Source: Pomphorhynchus laevis
Taxonomy: Eukaryota > Acanthocephala > Palaeacanthocephala > Echinorhynchida > Pomphorhynchidae
Length of the DNA stretch: 64,000 nucleotides
Assembly: GCA_012934845.2 (NCBI GenBank)
Contig: WNNJ02000420.1
Location: 18,318 to 82,317 of the forward strand
Direction of reading: 5' to 3'
Shown: one piece after another, positions 45,287-55,719 of the stretch
Layout: the number at the start of each line of letters is the position of its first letter
Numbering within the stretch: position 1 is the stretch's first letter
Translations under genes and position numbers: made by a program
The notes under the pieces: generated by a model
Databases searched by the model: none
What the model saw: the letters and a program-made list of their open reading frames with translations, nothing else
What the model was told of the DNA's origin: nothing

Positions 45287-45970
45287 CTACGTCTTTGCAC
45301 TTGTGTCAAGAGAACAGGGCTGTGGTGTCATCAGCATACACACAAGACGCTGTTCACGTTTAAATATGTTGAATAGGTCAATGGAGGCAGCAAGATAACA
45401 GATAGGAGAAAGTGGGGAACCTTGAGGCACACCCGTAATAGGGTAGAACTGACGCGCATCAAGGGCGTCTTCATAGTAAAAGCGCTTGGTGTACAGCAGG
45501 ATCTCCACCCCGTTCACAATTCTCGCAGGAAACACGAGGGACCTAAGATAAATGATCACGAATGAAATTAAGATGTGGTCAAATGCAGCAGAAAAGTCCA
45601 GGAAAACAGCCAAAACTAGACGATGGCTATTCTCCCTACAAATCTGCTCGACCTCACCAACTGCTGAATGGACCGAGCGAATTTTGACAAACCCATGAAA
45701 ACCTGGAGGGATCAAATTACGCCTAATTAAATGGTTGCGGATTTTACGCGCAAGCGCTTTTTCGTAAATCGACACGAGGGCATTTTTAATCAAAATGGGT
45801 GGCAGATCTTTAAAACATGAGCATGAGTTTTTAGGAATAAAAACTCTCTTACTAATATTGATGCCTGCTACATCGGAGGCTAGAAGCACTGTTCTCTGAT
45901 CGGCTGCCAAGAACTGACAAACCCGAGAAGAAAGTGGAGCAAAGGAGTTGAAGGTGCCAGGAAGTGTCAC
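45287..45970 (-). pseudogene. Jockey-like ORF2, reverse transcriptase fragment
   Basis: A 227-codon frame with RKIRNHLIRRNLIPPGFHGFVK, LAVFLDFSAAFDHI and ITGVPQGSPLSPICYLAASIDLFNI. The frame is lost just after, where the YADD-type motif should follow. The sequence is typical of the Jockey/I/R1 assemblage rather than L2 or CR1. Confidence 0.7.
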
Positions 45971-47216
45971 CAGGAGTTGAGGATATCTGTAACAGATAGA
46001 TCCCTACTTCTGAAGTTACCCCAAGGCGGGATTGGTTGAGGTGATTGCGTGGCTCCATAGTTATGTAGGGCTAGTGATTCATCTAAAACTTTTTCGAGGC
46101 CTATACTACCGATCCATCCCAATGTTCTATCCTTCCAACAAACAAACTTCTTGAATATCTTCCAAAATGAAGACTGAGAAGGGTTACGACGAGACATACT
46201 CGCCCTATACTTACCCAGCTGGAGCCTATATCTAGTTCTCCAGTATTCATTCGGAGATATTAGGGAGATCGAGGTCTCATTAGGACCTTGAGTTTCGTCG
46301 GAGTGGGATTGTATATACGACCTTTATTGATTGTCGATAGAATCGCGGTAGCTTGCGAAGAGAGGTAGTTATTAAATTTGGTAAGACTCATTATCTATTC
46401 TGGGAAAGAGTTGGATAGCCGCCTGATAGAAGGCCACCCTAATCGGATACGGGTGCAACCTCCCTCTGAGCAACATATCTTTCTCAATCCTCCATCGAAT
46501 TAGATCATGAGAGGTGGACAATTGTTGCGCGACTGCTCCGTACAGAGAGATTTAAGCAACAACCTCGAGTGGAGCAGTAAAATGTCGAGGATTGAATTTG
46601 TTGATGTGCAATGAAAGGTGGGGGACGCTGTTTTATGAGTAAGATAACCGTTCCTAGCTATGCGAAGTGCTGCGTTGATCCAACGGCCAGTTGTCGTTGA
46701 AGTATCCAAGTATCATGTATTAGCCGCTATCAATAATCCTATACAGAAGGTCACTGTTCTTGTGATTCTCCCTTGGACGGATGTAGACAACGGCTAGACT
46801 TTGGCGTTTACCGTTCTTACAGAGTGAAACTACCAAACAAGACATGGCTGAACACGAGTAATTTAAAAAGAGGGAAGACCTTAAGGAGCACTTTACTAAG
46901 GTCAAGAGTCCTTGAGATGAAGAGGAGTGAGGTGGGGTTATGTACGGAGTATAGTGAGAACAGATGTGCTTTGGGATAAATTGAGTTATGTCCTGGGGGA
47001 GACGGATAGACTGCGTCTTCTGAAGGGCTATAGCATCTGCATCTCTACCGGATAGAAGTCTAAGGGCAAAAGCACCTCATGAATTCCACTTTAGGATATT
47101 CAGTGAAAAAGGCTCACGAGTACTCTTCATTGTGATGGAATTGTTGGATTGGGGGATTGCCTACCTGGACAGAGCTAGGTGCAGGAAGGTTGCCCTTATC
47201 TCGCCACTAACTCCAT

Positions 47217-47760
47217 CTAAGGTCGGTACTTGCCCCTGTTTATATCTTCATTTCTCCTGCACTGCTTACCCTTGCTTTTGGTCATCTTCCCAATCTTGAG
47301 GGGGACTGTATGGGCCGAAGCCCCCCTCTTTTTTGGTTCAGGCAGTGCTGTTGCAGCCGGAACGGAAGGATTGGACCCAACCGTCCCCAAGGCCATTAGA
47401 ATAAGATTTTGCAGATTCCTGCAAGATACCTCATTCTTAACTTCGATTAGCTTGATGACGTCTGCATTACCCATTTGATGCGATGATGTCTGAGCAAATG
47501 AAGCAGGATACTTTGATGGTTTCTTATAGAGTTTTCTGTAATCTATGAAGACAGGGCATTTCCTACCCCAGGCAGGATGGCACCCCCCCCCGCAGTTAGA
47601 GCAGAACGGGGCCCGACAACGCTCGTTTGACAATAGGGCCGGGCAAGCAGCAAATCCACAATCATTACAGATGGAGGTCCAACTGTAGTTGGAGGCTTAA
47701 TGCCCCCATTTGTGACAACGACTGCAGTGGAGGAAAATGAATTCACCATTTTTAATCAGT
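47217..47760 (-). pseudogene. Jockey-like ORF1, zinc-knuckle C-terminal part
   Basis: A minus-strand frame of 138 codons (47633-47217) beginning SNERCRAPFCSNCGGGCHPAWGRKCPVFIDYRK. With the preceding frame (about 47745-47640: HCSRCHKWGH, then CNDCG) it gives two to three CCHC-like knuckles, the usual end of Jockey-type ORF1. The tail is Lys/Arg-rich. At least one frame change separates the knuckles. Confidence 0.7.
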
Positions 47761-48566
47761 TGGAATTTGATGTTTAGCCTCATAAAGGAGTTGTTATTTG
47801 ATTTATCAAATATCTCAGCTCGATCTAATGGGCAGAGCAAAATCCGACGGGGATAGGTTCCCCGTTCCGTCCTTTAAGAAGCCGAAAGTTGTTGACTTTG
47901 AAATATTCACAGAGAGACTCCAGGTATCCTTCTTCAAGTCAATACAGCAAATAGTGACTTTTAAAGTCGAAAGTATTGGTTTTTCGAGTAATTCGCCGAA
48001 TTTAGCCAAATATGACTTGAAAAACATAGTGTACTCCTTTGCCAGGTCCGCCATGGCAAAGGAGATCTTAATATCGGCTGGGTAGAAGTTTACTGTATTG
48101 AAAATGATCCTCGTGGGATATTCAGAACAAAACTTTTTTTTAGAAATGTGTCAAATAGTTTTTGACGTAGTAGAAGAAGTTCTGGTTTTATTATTAATAA
48201 ATTCTTATGTTTTTGTATGGGGGAAGCATCTCCCATCACCAGGAGTCAACAAAACATTACTGACCTTGTTCATTGTTCGATGTGTAGAGGAACTTACGAG
48301 AAAATCATCTTTTTTCGCAGGAATTGCACTGTTATTTGTTCCAAAAACTGAAATCTTTGAACAATCCGACATGTTCACGTTTTTCGACATAAAATTTTGA
48401 ATCAATTATAATTGCATACGCAATGCCGCAATCCCCTTCCAAATGTTTTTAATATTCTTCGAGTCTCTATAGAAAAGATATCTATATCAATACTGTCTTT
48501 TCCCAACTCTTCCTCGCAATTATATTCACAAACAATCCCCTCCTTTTAACTCTTTCGATCACCAAT

Positions 48567-50684
48567 TTATGCTTTATCACCATAATTTTTTATTCTTTCA
48601 TGCCTAACCCTATTTGTTCTCCTTCTTATTCTTCGCCTTTTCCTGGCAGGCCAGGGTCGGCGGCTTTGATAAGTCTTCTCCATACTTCTCGGTTTTGTGC
48701 TAGAGCTGGCGCATGTATTCAGATCTTCATGGATTGTATCCATCCATCTTTTCTTAGGGCGGCCACGAGGTCGTACGCCTTGAACGATTGGCTCGGCTCG
48801 GCATACTGCTGTTTTGTCAGCCATGTGAATGTGTCCGAACCATCGTAGTCGATGTTCCCTCGTCCTTGAGGTTTATTTGCGTTACACCGAAAAAATGGCG
48901 GATGTTGGTATTCGGAATCCTATCTAGGCGTGTTACTCCATAGAACCAGCGCAGCATATTCATCTCCATGGTGTGCAATTTTCTTTTGGCGTCTGAATTT
49001 GATGGCCAGCATTCTGTGGCGTACAATGCAACCGGTCTCACAACTGTTTTGTAGATTTTGGCTTTAAGCTTTAGTGGCATTCGTCGGTCACATAATATTC
49101 CTGAAAGGCTTCGCCATTTTAGCCAAGCTGCGTTAAGGCGCCCCTTTACATCTTTATTTATAGTACCATCCGATGAGAGGTAGGACCCCAGGTATTTGAA
49201 GGTAGTACACTTTTCGAGTGGCTGCCCGTTGATCTCGATGGAGCCAGGTGTTTGATATCCCAACTCAAGATACGCAGTTTTACCAATGTTCAGCCGCAGC
49301 CCGTATTGTGATAGGCGATCAGAACAGTTTTGGACTTGCTGTTTCAGGTTTTCGCGTGTTTGGGTAGCAAGCATAACATCGTCTGCATATAAGAGGTCCA
49401 CGGGACATCGTTGTACAGTTTATAAGTAATCGTATCCATACATAAGATGAATAGCAGGGGTGACAGGCTACTGCCCTGATGTACGCCAACCGTGATCGGA
49501 TATGGTTGAGAATCGCCGGTAGCGCAGCGTACTATGCTGGTTGTGTCCGAGTACATCAGTTTAATCCAGTCAACGTACTCCTCTACGACACCGTGTTGTC
49601 GCAAGGAGTATCAGATAAGAGAATGTGGCACCCGATCAAAAGCCTTCTCCAAATCAAGGAAGGCCATATGTAAACTCTGCTGCTTTTCTCGGTGTTTTTC
49701 CATCAATATCCTTGCTGCTTGTATGGCATCTGTGGTTGATACATTTTTGACAAAGCCACACTGGTTAACGGCGATATTAGTCAGAACCCTTAGTCTTTTG
49801 TCCAGGACATGCTCAAAGATTTTCATTGTGTGGGATAATAACCGAATAGGGCGATAATAGCTACAGCTGGCAATGCCACCCTTCTGTTTCCAGATGGGGA
49901 CTGTAAACGAGCTTTTCCATGCTTGAGATACTTCGTGCTGTAGAACTATTTTGTTGAAAAGATGCGTGAGAAAAGCTATGCCGCAAGTCCGGTGAGTTTC
50001 CAAACCTCGCCAGGAATTCCATCTGGTCCAGTAGCTTTTCCGTTTTTCATCTTTCTTACTGACTCAGCTACTTCTGCGGTTGTGATCTCCGGGACTGGTC
50101 CAGAGGTGCATATACCCATAGGTAGATCAGGATGGGGGAATTCTATGTTACATATTTTGTTGTAATGTTCGCGCCATCTGTCCTGAATTTCTCTATCATC
50201 TCGCAGTATAGTTCCATCTTTACTCTTGATTTGGGCAAAGTGAATGATGTCTTTGGCGGCATTTGATCGAGACCTTGCAAGGCGGTATATATCACATTCA
50301 CCTTCGGGGGACTCTAGATTATTGTACAGGTCTGCGATGTAATTATTTTTGCTCTCTGCCACTTTCGGTTTGGCAATCCTATTTTGTATACGGTAACGTT
50401 CTTTATCGTCTGAGAGCTGAGACAGTTTCCACTTTTTATATGCGTCCTTTTTATCTCTTACAGCTTGTTGGACCTCTTCATTCCAGAACAACGTTTGTTT
50501 GTCAATAAACTTTCGACCTGGCTTGGTGACACCGAGGATTGGTTGCGCTGCATTGGATATATTTCGGACGGCAGATTCCCAACACTCGTTTACATCCTCT
50601 GTTAATGATGTGGTCTGGATAGCCAAATGGAGAGCAGGGGTTAGTTTATCTCCGCATTCTCGATGTTTCCACCACTTAATATGC
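48567..50684 (-). mobile_element. RTE-type LINE, RT half (3' part)
   Basis: A minus-strand ORF2. Linker and pre-RT at 50686-49976 (236 codons: KQTLFWNEEVQQAVRDKKDAYKKW, KDGTILRDDREIQDRWREHYN, MKNGKATGPDGIPGEVWKL), then WKSSFTVPIWKQKGG and MAFLDLEKAFDRVPHSLI at 49900-49611, VGVHQGSSLSPLLFILCMDTI near 49490, LLYADDVMLATQT near 49395, and a C-terminus with RPRGRPKKRWMDTI near 48760. These are RTE/BovB-clade motifs. Several frameshifts separate the pieces. The EN half lies at 54.6-55.65 kb beyond the L2-A insertion. Confidence 0.85.
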
Positions 50685-50699
50685 AACTAAGACCGACAC

Positions 50700-51691
50700 C
50701 AACTATGGACAACTGCAAGTACAGTGCTCGATACACGACTGCAGTGTCTGGACAACAATCACCTGCGACAAGAATAAGGCTAAAGAAGACTTTGTATGTG
50801 GTTTTTGTGCCAACAAACTAATATGCAACCTTTCCAATAAGCACATATCAACATCCAACACGTCAACTCAAACTACCCCCGTCGTTTCTAATGTCCTGTT
50901 CTCCACCCACCGACCCTGTCACCATATACACTTCCCATTCCATGTCATCTTCACTCCCCGACACCCCACGTCCCGTCCTACCTGTCTCGTTTCTCAATAA
51001 CTAGCATCCATCAATCAAAATCACCTCCACCAACCTCCACTATCCTTCCACTCATAACCTTTCCTCACATCGCTTGCCACCCTCTTTATTATCATTATCC
51101 TCTATGTCTCCCGTCGTTAAACCAAATCCCTCCGAATCATCAACTGCCAGCTCTTCTATCGTGATCTCACCTACTCACGTCAGTTGTCCTCCTTTACGGA
51201 AGCGCTTTGCTTCTCGCGATCGTTGCGTCATTGTTACTAATATCACGCCTTCTAACTCCTTATCCCCACAAGCACGTCTGGACCACGATGTTTCCGCCTT
51301 CAGATCCATCCTCTCGTCTATTGTTCCTGCGGATAAACCATCCTTTTTCAAGGACATTTCTCCTGTCGCATTCATCCGTCTAAACAAATCTTCTCAATCT
51401 AATCCTTCCCAGCCCCCTCTCCTAAAAATTGTTTTCAAGCATCGCTCTCACGCGTCTTCTGTCCTCTCTCAACGATTCAAACTCATGTCATCTTCAACCA
51501 CTCGAATTTTCCCCGATCGCGTCCCTTCTGAAATCGCTCAAATCTCTTCAGCCCGCATCGAAAAACGCCGTCGCGAGGAAAACGGCGAAACATCACTCGC
51601 CATCCGAAACATAGACGGAAATTTTCAAGTTGTCCACACCCGTCCAAAAATTCGATGGCGCTCCATCTTTCCTATGTGTCTTCTCCACTAG
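50700..51691 (+). pseudogene. L2-A ORF1 (zinc module and RRM-like domain), truncated and frameshifted
   Basis: At about 50730-50820 one frame reads QCSIHDCSVWTT...DFVCGFC, giving C-x4-C-x2-W-x15-C-x2-C. The middle (50820-51070) has stops. From 51074 a 205-codon frame holds the conserved domain: SRDRCVIVTNI, DHDVSAFRSIL, AFIRLNKSSQS, PPLLKIVFKHRSHASS, and the basic end RPKIRWRS. ORF1 ends at 51691, 37 nt inside ORF2. The 5' truncation and frameshift mean this copy cannot make full ORF1. Confidence 0.75.
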
Positions 51692-54552
51692 ACTCTTTCG
51701 CCACAGCACACGGTTTCCGCCTCGGTCTCCTCAACACTAGATCTATTCTCAATAAATCCGATCTTATCCTCAACCTATTCACCAAGCAATCCATCGATCT
51801 CTTCTGCCTCACCGAATCCTGGCACTCAGATTCCGACGACCTTTCCATTCGCCGTCTGCTCTCTGCCGGTTGCTCCCTAGTCGAATCCGCCCGCCCCCTC
51901 AGCTCATGCCCTTCTAAATTCTCTAATCATGGCGGCATCGTCGCATTCGCGCGTCACCCAGCGTCTCTTCGCAAAATCAATCCCCCTTTCAGTCCTTGCT
52001 CTTTTGAATTGCTCACTTGTCGTTATTCTAACCCGATCACTCTAGATCTCGCCATTGTATACCGTCCTGGTTCATCAGCTCCTACAGCCTTATTTTTTAC
52101 CGAACTCGCTGACCTCCTTTCTCATTGTTCTTTGTCCTCAATCCCTTCACTCGTTCTAGGCGACTTCAATATCCGCCTAGACCGCCCCTCTTCCACAGAT
52201 TCCATCCGCTTCATCAATATTCTATCCAACTACAATTACAAACTAATCTCCACTGCCCCCACACATATACTTGGCGGGGCACTCGACATCATCGCTGTCC
52301 CCGATCATTTTGCTGCCCACACCTCACTGTCCATCTCTGATCCTGGTCTATCCGATCACTTTCTTATCACCCTTGATCTCGCTCGCAACCACACCCCTCC
52401 TCACACACCTACAATCCTACGTCGCCCTTGGAGAAATCTTGACCTCTCCCTTCTCCGCTCTGCCTTACTCAAATCGTCTCTATCATTACCCACAATAACA
52501 TATTCATCTCCTCACGATCTCGCCTTTCTTTTCGACTCTGAACTCACATCCACTCTCGATATTCTCTTGCCCTTCAAGTCTCACCCACACCGTCGCTTGC
52601 ACCGTGCCCCATGGTTTGACATCCAATGCCTACTCTCAAAGCGTCGACTCCGCCATGCTTTTCGAGTCTATCACCGCTCTCTCAGACGCGATTTCCGCTC
52701 GATCACTCCGTCTTTCCGTGATTCCTATCTTGCTCTTCGCCGGTCTCATCTCAACCTACTACGTACCAAATGCAACTCCTTCTGGCAGCATAAAATCATC
52801 ACTTCATTCAACTCTAAGACTCTCTGGCATACTTTTAACTCAATCCTGGCTCGTTCCCCTACGACTAGCAACATCAATGCTAATGATTATTCGTCATTTC
52901 TCCAGACTAAAGTATCCACGCTGCTCTCTCACACCCCGGTCTCCATCCTATCCCACTCTGCCCAGTCTACTCTCATCCTTCCGGAACTCTTTCATCTTCT
53001 CCCTGTATCACCTACAGAAGTATCATCTGTCCTCATGTCCTTGCCCAACAAAACCTCACCTGCCGATCCCCTGCCTACCCACATATTAAAATCTATATGC
53101 TCATCGATATCCCCATTTCTCACAACCTTGTTTAACTCGTCCATCCGCAGTCGTATCTTCCCTTCACACTGGAAATCCGCAATCGTTCGTCCCCTCCTTA
53201 AGAAACAATCGCTCGACCCCTCCCTTCCTTCTAGCTATCGCCCCATTTCACTACTCCCTACTCTTTCAAAGCTCTTAGAACGCCTCATCTTAATACAAAT
53301 CAACGCTTATCTCTCCTCATCCAATCTGTACCCTCCTTTCCAATCCGCTTTCCGCTCTAATCACTCGACAGAAATCGCATGCATAAAAGTGTACAACGAC
53401 TTACTCATTTCTCGAGACAAGGCTCTATATAGTGTTCTCATCTCCCTCGACCTCTCCTCCGCATTCGACATTGTCGACCACTCCGTCCTCCTTTCTCGCC
53501 TTCGTTATGATTACGGCTTTTTTTCCTCCTCCTTAGCTTGGTTCGCCTCATATATATCCGACCGTTCCTTTCGCGTCTGTTCTAATTCATCATCCTCCCC
53601 TCCCATCCCTATTTTTTGCGGGGTTCCACAAGGTTCAGTCCTAGGTCCCCTGCTTTTCTCTCTTTTGCTTGGCGATCTCTCTCCATTTATCAAACCTTAC
53701 TCCTTTAACGTCATGCAATACGCCGATGACATTCTAATCTATGCTCATGCACCCGCACATCGCATACACGATATCGGCATTTCTGCCTCCAACTGTCTTT
53801 CTTCTATCTACAAACGTCTCTCCAATCTCCATCTCGTTCTAAACGCCGAAAAGTCCAAAATAATGTGGATCCTTCCCCGTAAACCAAGCATATCTCCTCC
53901 CATTGTATCTTTTGCCTCATCGATCATCCCTATAGTCCACAATCTCACTTTCTTAGGCTTCCATTTCGATGATCACCTTTCCCTTAAACCCTTCGTCCGT
54001 GACAAGGTCCGCTCGTCTAACTTAATTCTTCGTGACATCCGCCGTATCCGCCCCCTTATCGACTTCCGTTCTTGTATGTCTCTTCTTTCATCGCTTCTTT
54101 TCCCTAAAATCGATTACTGCCTTAGCCTTTTCGCCAATTCTCCAAAATCCATCATCCTACCCCTACAACGAATAATCAACACCGCCGTTCGAGTGCTCTT
54201 TCGTCTCCGTCGCTTCGACCACACATCCACATATTTTGCCCAACTCTCCTGGCCCACCATCCACATCCGCATCAAACTCCGCCTTCTTCTCGTTACTTTT
54301 CGTCTCATCGCTGTCGGCTCCCCATCGTTCATCAACCTTCCTTTCTTAGACGATACTCGCCCCACCTCGCTATCGCTTCGTTCCTGTCATACCCTCTTAC
54401 TCCACGTTCCTAATTACTCCAACAACTACGGTCTCCGATCCTTCCTCGTCGCCGCCTCACTCGCCTGGAATCAACTCCCTCTCGACGTCCGCCGCGCTCC
54501 CTCCTTTATCACATTCAAACACCTCCTCCGTTCACACCTTCTCGACACCTGA
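51655..54552 (+). CDS. L2-A ORF2 protein: endonuclease and reverse transcriptase, intact frame
   Basis: 965 codons without a break. APE-type endonuclease at about residues 20-240: LLNTRSILNKSDL (28-40), LTESWH (53-58), VYRPGS (about 138-143), LGDFNIRL (168-175), GLSDHFLITL (about 230-239). A linker with APWFDIQCLLSKRRLRH follows near 317-333, then the RT: SSYRPISLLPTLSKLLERL, SLDLSSAFDIVDHSVL (about 596-611), CGVPQGSVLGPLLFSLLLGDL (about 653-673), MQYADDILIY (686-695, catalytic Asp pair). The C-terminal domain ends RSHLLDT. This fits the L2/CR1 assemblage, L2-like. The ATG lies inside the end of ORF1 (37 nt overlap). All catalytic blocks are present, so the protein may be functional. Confidence 0.9.
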   Translation: MALHLSYVSSPLDSFATAHGFRLGLLNTRSILNKSDLILNLFTKQSIDLFCLTESWHSDSDDLSIRRLLSAGCSLVESARPLSSCPSKFSNHGGIVAFARHPASLRKINPPFSPCSFELLTCRYSNPITLDLAIVYRPGSSAPTALFFTELADLLSHCSLSSIPSLVLGDFNIRLDRPSSTDSIRFINILSNYNYKLISTAPTHILGGALDIIAVPDHFAAHTSLSISDPGLSDHFLITLDLARNHTPPHTPTILRRPWRNLDLSLLRSALLKSSLSLPTITYSSPHDLAFLFDSELTSTLDILLPFKSHPHRRLHRAPWFDIQCLLSKRRLRHAFRVYHRSLRRDFRSITPSFRDSYLALRRSHLNLLRTKCNSFWQHKIITSFNSKTLWHTFNSILARSPTTSNINANDYSSFLQTKVSTLLSHTPVSILSHSAQSTLILPELFHLLPVSPTEVSSVLMSLPNKTSPADPLPTHILKSICSSISPFLTTLFNSSIRSRIFPSHWKSAIVRPLLKKQSLDPSLPSSYRPISLLPTLSKLLERLILIQINAYLSSSNLYPPFQSAFRSNHSTEIACIKVYNDLLISRDKALYSVLISLDLSSAFDIVDHSVLLSRLRYDYGFFSSSLAWFASYISDRSFRVCSNSSSSPPIPIFCGVPQGSVLGPLLFSLLLGDLSPFIKPYSFNVMQYADDILIYAHAPAHRIHDIGISASNCLSSIYKRLSNLHLVLNAEKSKIMWILPRKPSISPPIVSFASSIIPIVHNLTFLGFHFDDHLSLKPFVRDKVRSSNLILRDIRRIRPLIDFRSCMSLLSSLLFPKIDYCLSLFANSPKSIILPLQRIINTAVRVLFRLRRFDHTSTYFAQLSWPTIHIRIKLRLLLVTFRLIAVGSPSFINLPFLDDTRPTSLSLRSCHTLLLHVPNYSNNYGLRSFLVAASLAWNQLPLDVRRAPSFITFKHLLRSHLLDT

Positions 54553-54559
54553 TTCACAG

Positions 54560-54629
54560 TTTTGTTTTGTTGTGGTCATGTAAGCGTGCGCTGGCACGCA
54601 TTTGCCACGTTAAAATAAATCCTTTTTTC
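54560..54629 (+). promoter_or_regulatory. L2 3' tail with hairpin (RT recognition module)
   Basis: GTAAGCGTGCGCTGGCACGC contains a perfect stem GCGTGC/GCACGC with a GCTG loop, followed by ATTTGCCACGTTAAAATAAAT. Related tails lie at about 10540-10600, 11766-11815, 16285-16345, 33830-33875 and 41630-41680. Known L2/CR1-type LINEs use a conserved 3' end for template choice, so this is its likely role. Confidence 0.65.
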
Positions 54630-54636
54630 AATATGC

Positions 54637-55650
54637 GCATGTTTAGTCGTTGGGAGTCTGTTAATTGGCGTTGGTATTAGGGTATCCATTACCTGTAGGA
54701 GGTGCTGACTAGCAACTGGTTCGAAGGGAATCACTTTGGTGTTCTTGACTAGTTTAAGATCGGTTCGGCGGCATGCCCAAAAATCGATCTGCGTCTTGTG
54801 GTTTCCACTGGAGTACGTGACTAGGTGAGAGTTTCGTTTGGCGAAGAAAGTATTGTACAGTGCAAGATCTTGTGCTTGCGCCCAGTCAAGGATCCTTGCT
54901 TCATTTTCATTTAGAGTTCCGATACCCAGGCCATCGTGGTTTCGTTGGAACGAAGGATGTTCGAAGCCGACATGGCCGTTTAGGTCTCCGCCTACGAAGA
55001 CAATTTCATCTTCCTTGACAGATTGGGTCGCGTCACTGAGTCTTTGCCAAAAATCGTTCTTTTCTTAGTCGGAGCAACCTTGTTGAGGAGCATATGCTGA
55101 GATTATTAATACTCTGCGCATTTTCATATCTAACGCGGCTAACATAATGCGGTCTGAGATTCGTTGTATCGCTGTAATAGATTGTTGCAAGTGCTCAGAT
55201 AATATGATCCCGACTCCATTTCGTCCTTTAATAGTGCCGTGGTAATAAAGCTTATACCCATCGCCGATCTATTTCGCTTTGTAACCTTTCCATTTAGTTT
55301 GCTGAACAACTGCAATATCGACATTGCGTTGTTTGAGGTTGGCAGCTAATTTTCTACTTTTTCCAGTTAGTGTACCGATGTTTGTGACATTAGACGTAGG
55401 TTTCGAGGTCGGACTTGCTTCTTTATCCGACTTCGTTCGTGAGTCGGTTACCCTTTGATATTTGTCACGTCATGCGGGATATGGCGCGCGTCGCTTGCGG
55501 GGGACGCCCTAGTAACGTAGTTTAAGGTTTGTAGACTTTTCATTTTGTTTGTGGTTGGAGCGGAATTTTTACAAGTAGATGCCCTTCCTAGCCTCAACCC
55601 TCCTCCTTTTTCATCCGGGCTTGGGACCGGCATTGGCGGAGTTAACCCCC
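54637..55650 (-). mobile_element. RTE-type LINE, endonuclease half (5' part)
   Basis: A minus-strand APE-type endonuclease in several frames: VTNIGTLTGKSRKL near 55395, NVDIAVVQQTKWKGYKAK near 55325-55270, KGRNGVGIILSEHLQQSI near 55235-55180, ALDMKMRRVLIISAYAPQQG near 55140-55080, IVFVGGDLNGHVG near 55000, and SSGNHKTQIDFWACR near 54815-54775. The order and wording fit RTE/BovB elements. It continues in 50684-48567 on the other side of L2-A. Several stops and frameshifts are present. Confidence 0.82.
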
Positions 55651-55719
55651 TATTTGTTCTATATAATGTTTATATAACCCTATTTGTTCTATCGTCTGGA
55701 AACGTGCTAACGTTTAAAT

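Larger units (their letters stand above)
44745..48405 (-). mobile_element. Jockey-like LINE, degraded, GC-richer than surroundings
   Basis: A minus-strand LINE. ORF1 from about 48400 to 47217, ending with CCHC-type zinc knuckles; endonuclease remnants at 46905-46720 (LAVVYIRPRENHK) and 46709-46500; linker at about 46200-46000; RT at 45970-45287 with FLDFSAAFDHI and TGVPQGSPLSPICYLAASI; RT C-terminal material to about 45030; and a probable 3' UTR to 44745. It has many frame breaks. Base composition is visibly richer in G and C than the flanking DNA, suggesting a different family history. Confidence 0.72.
50678..54636 (+). mobile_element. L2-A LINE, young, with 7 bp target duplication
   Basis: The element proper is 50685-54629, flanked by AATATGC at 50678-50684 and 54630-54636. 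It starts inside ORF1 (5'-truncated, lacking a 5' UTR array), carries ORF1 remnants to 51691, an unbroken ORF2 (51655-54552) and a 77 nt 3' UTR ending in the shared hairpin tail and a short T run. It sits exactly between the EN and RT halves of an RTE LINE; taking it and one AATATGC away leaves the RTE frame reading KHAHIKWWKHRE across the join. Confidence 0.92.

Noticed and set aside
54114-54365. Arg-rich minus-strand ORFs over L2-A (also 53511-53693 and 12029-12280, 12700-12882)
   Set aside because: They are antisense shadows of the L2-A ORF2, repeated wherever L2-A occurs.
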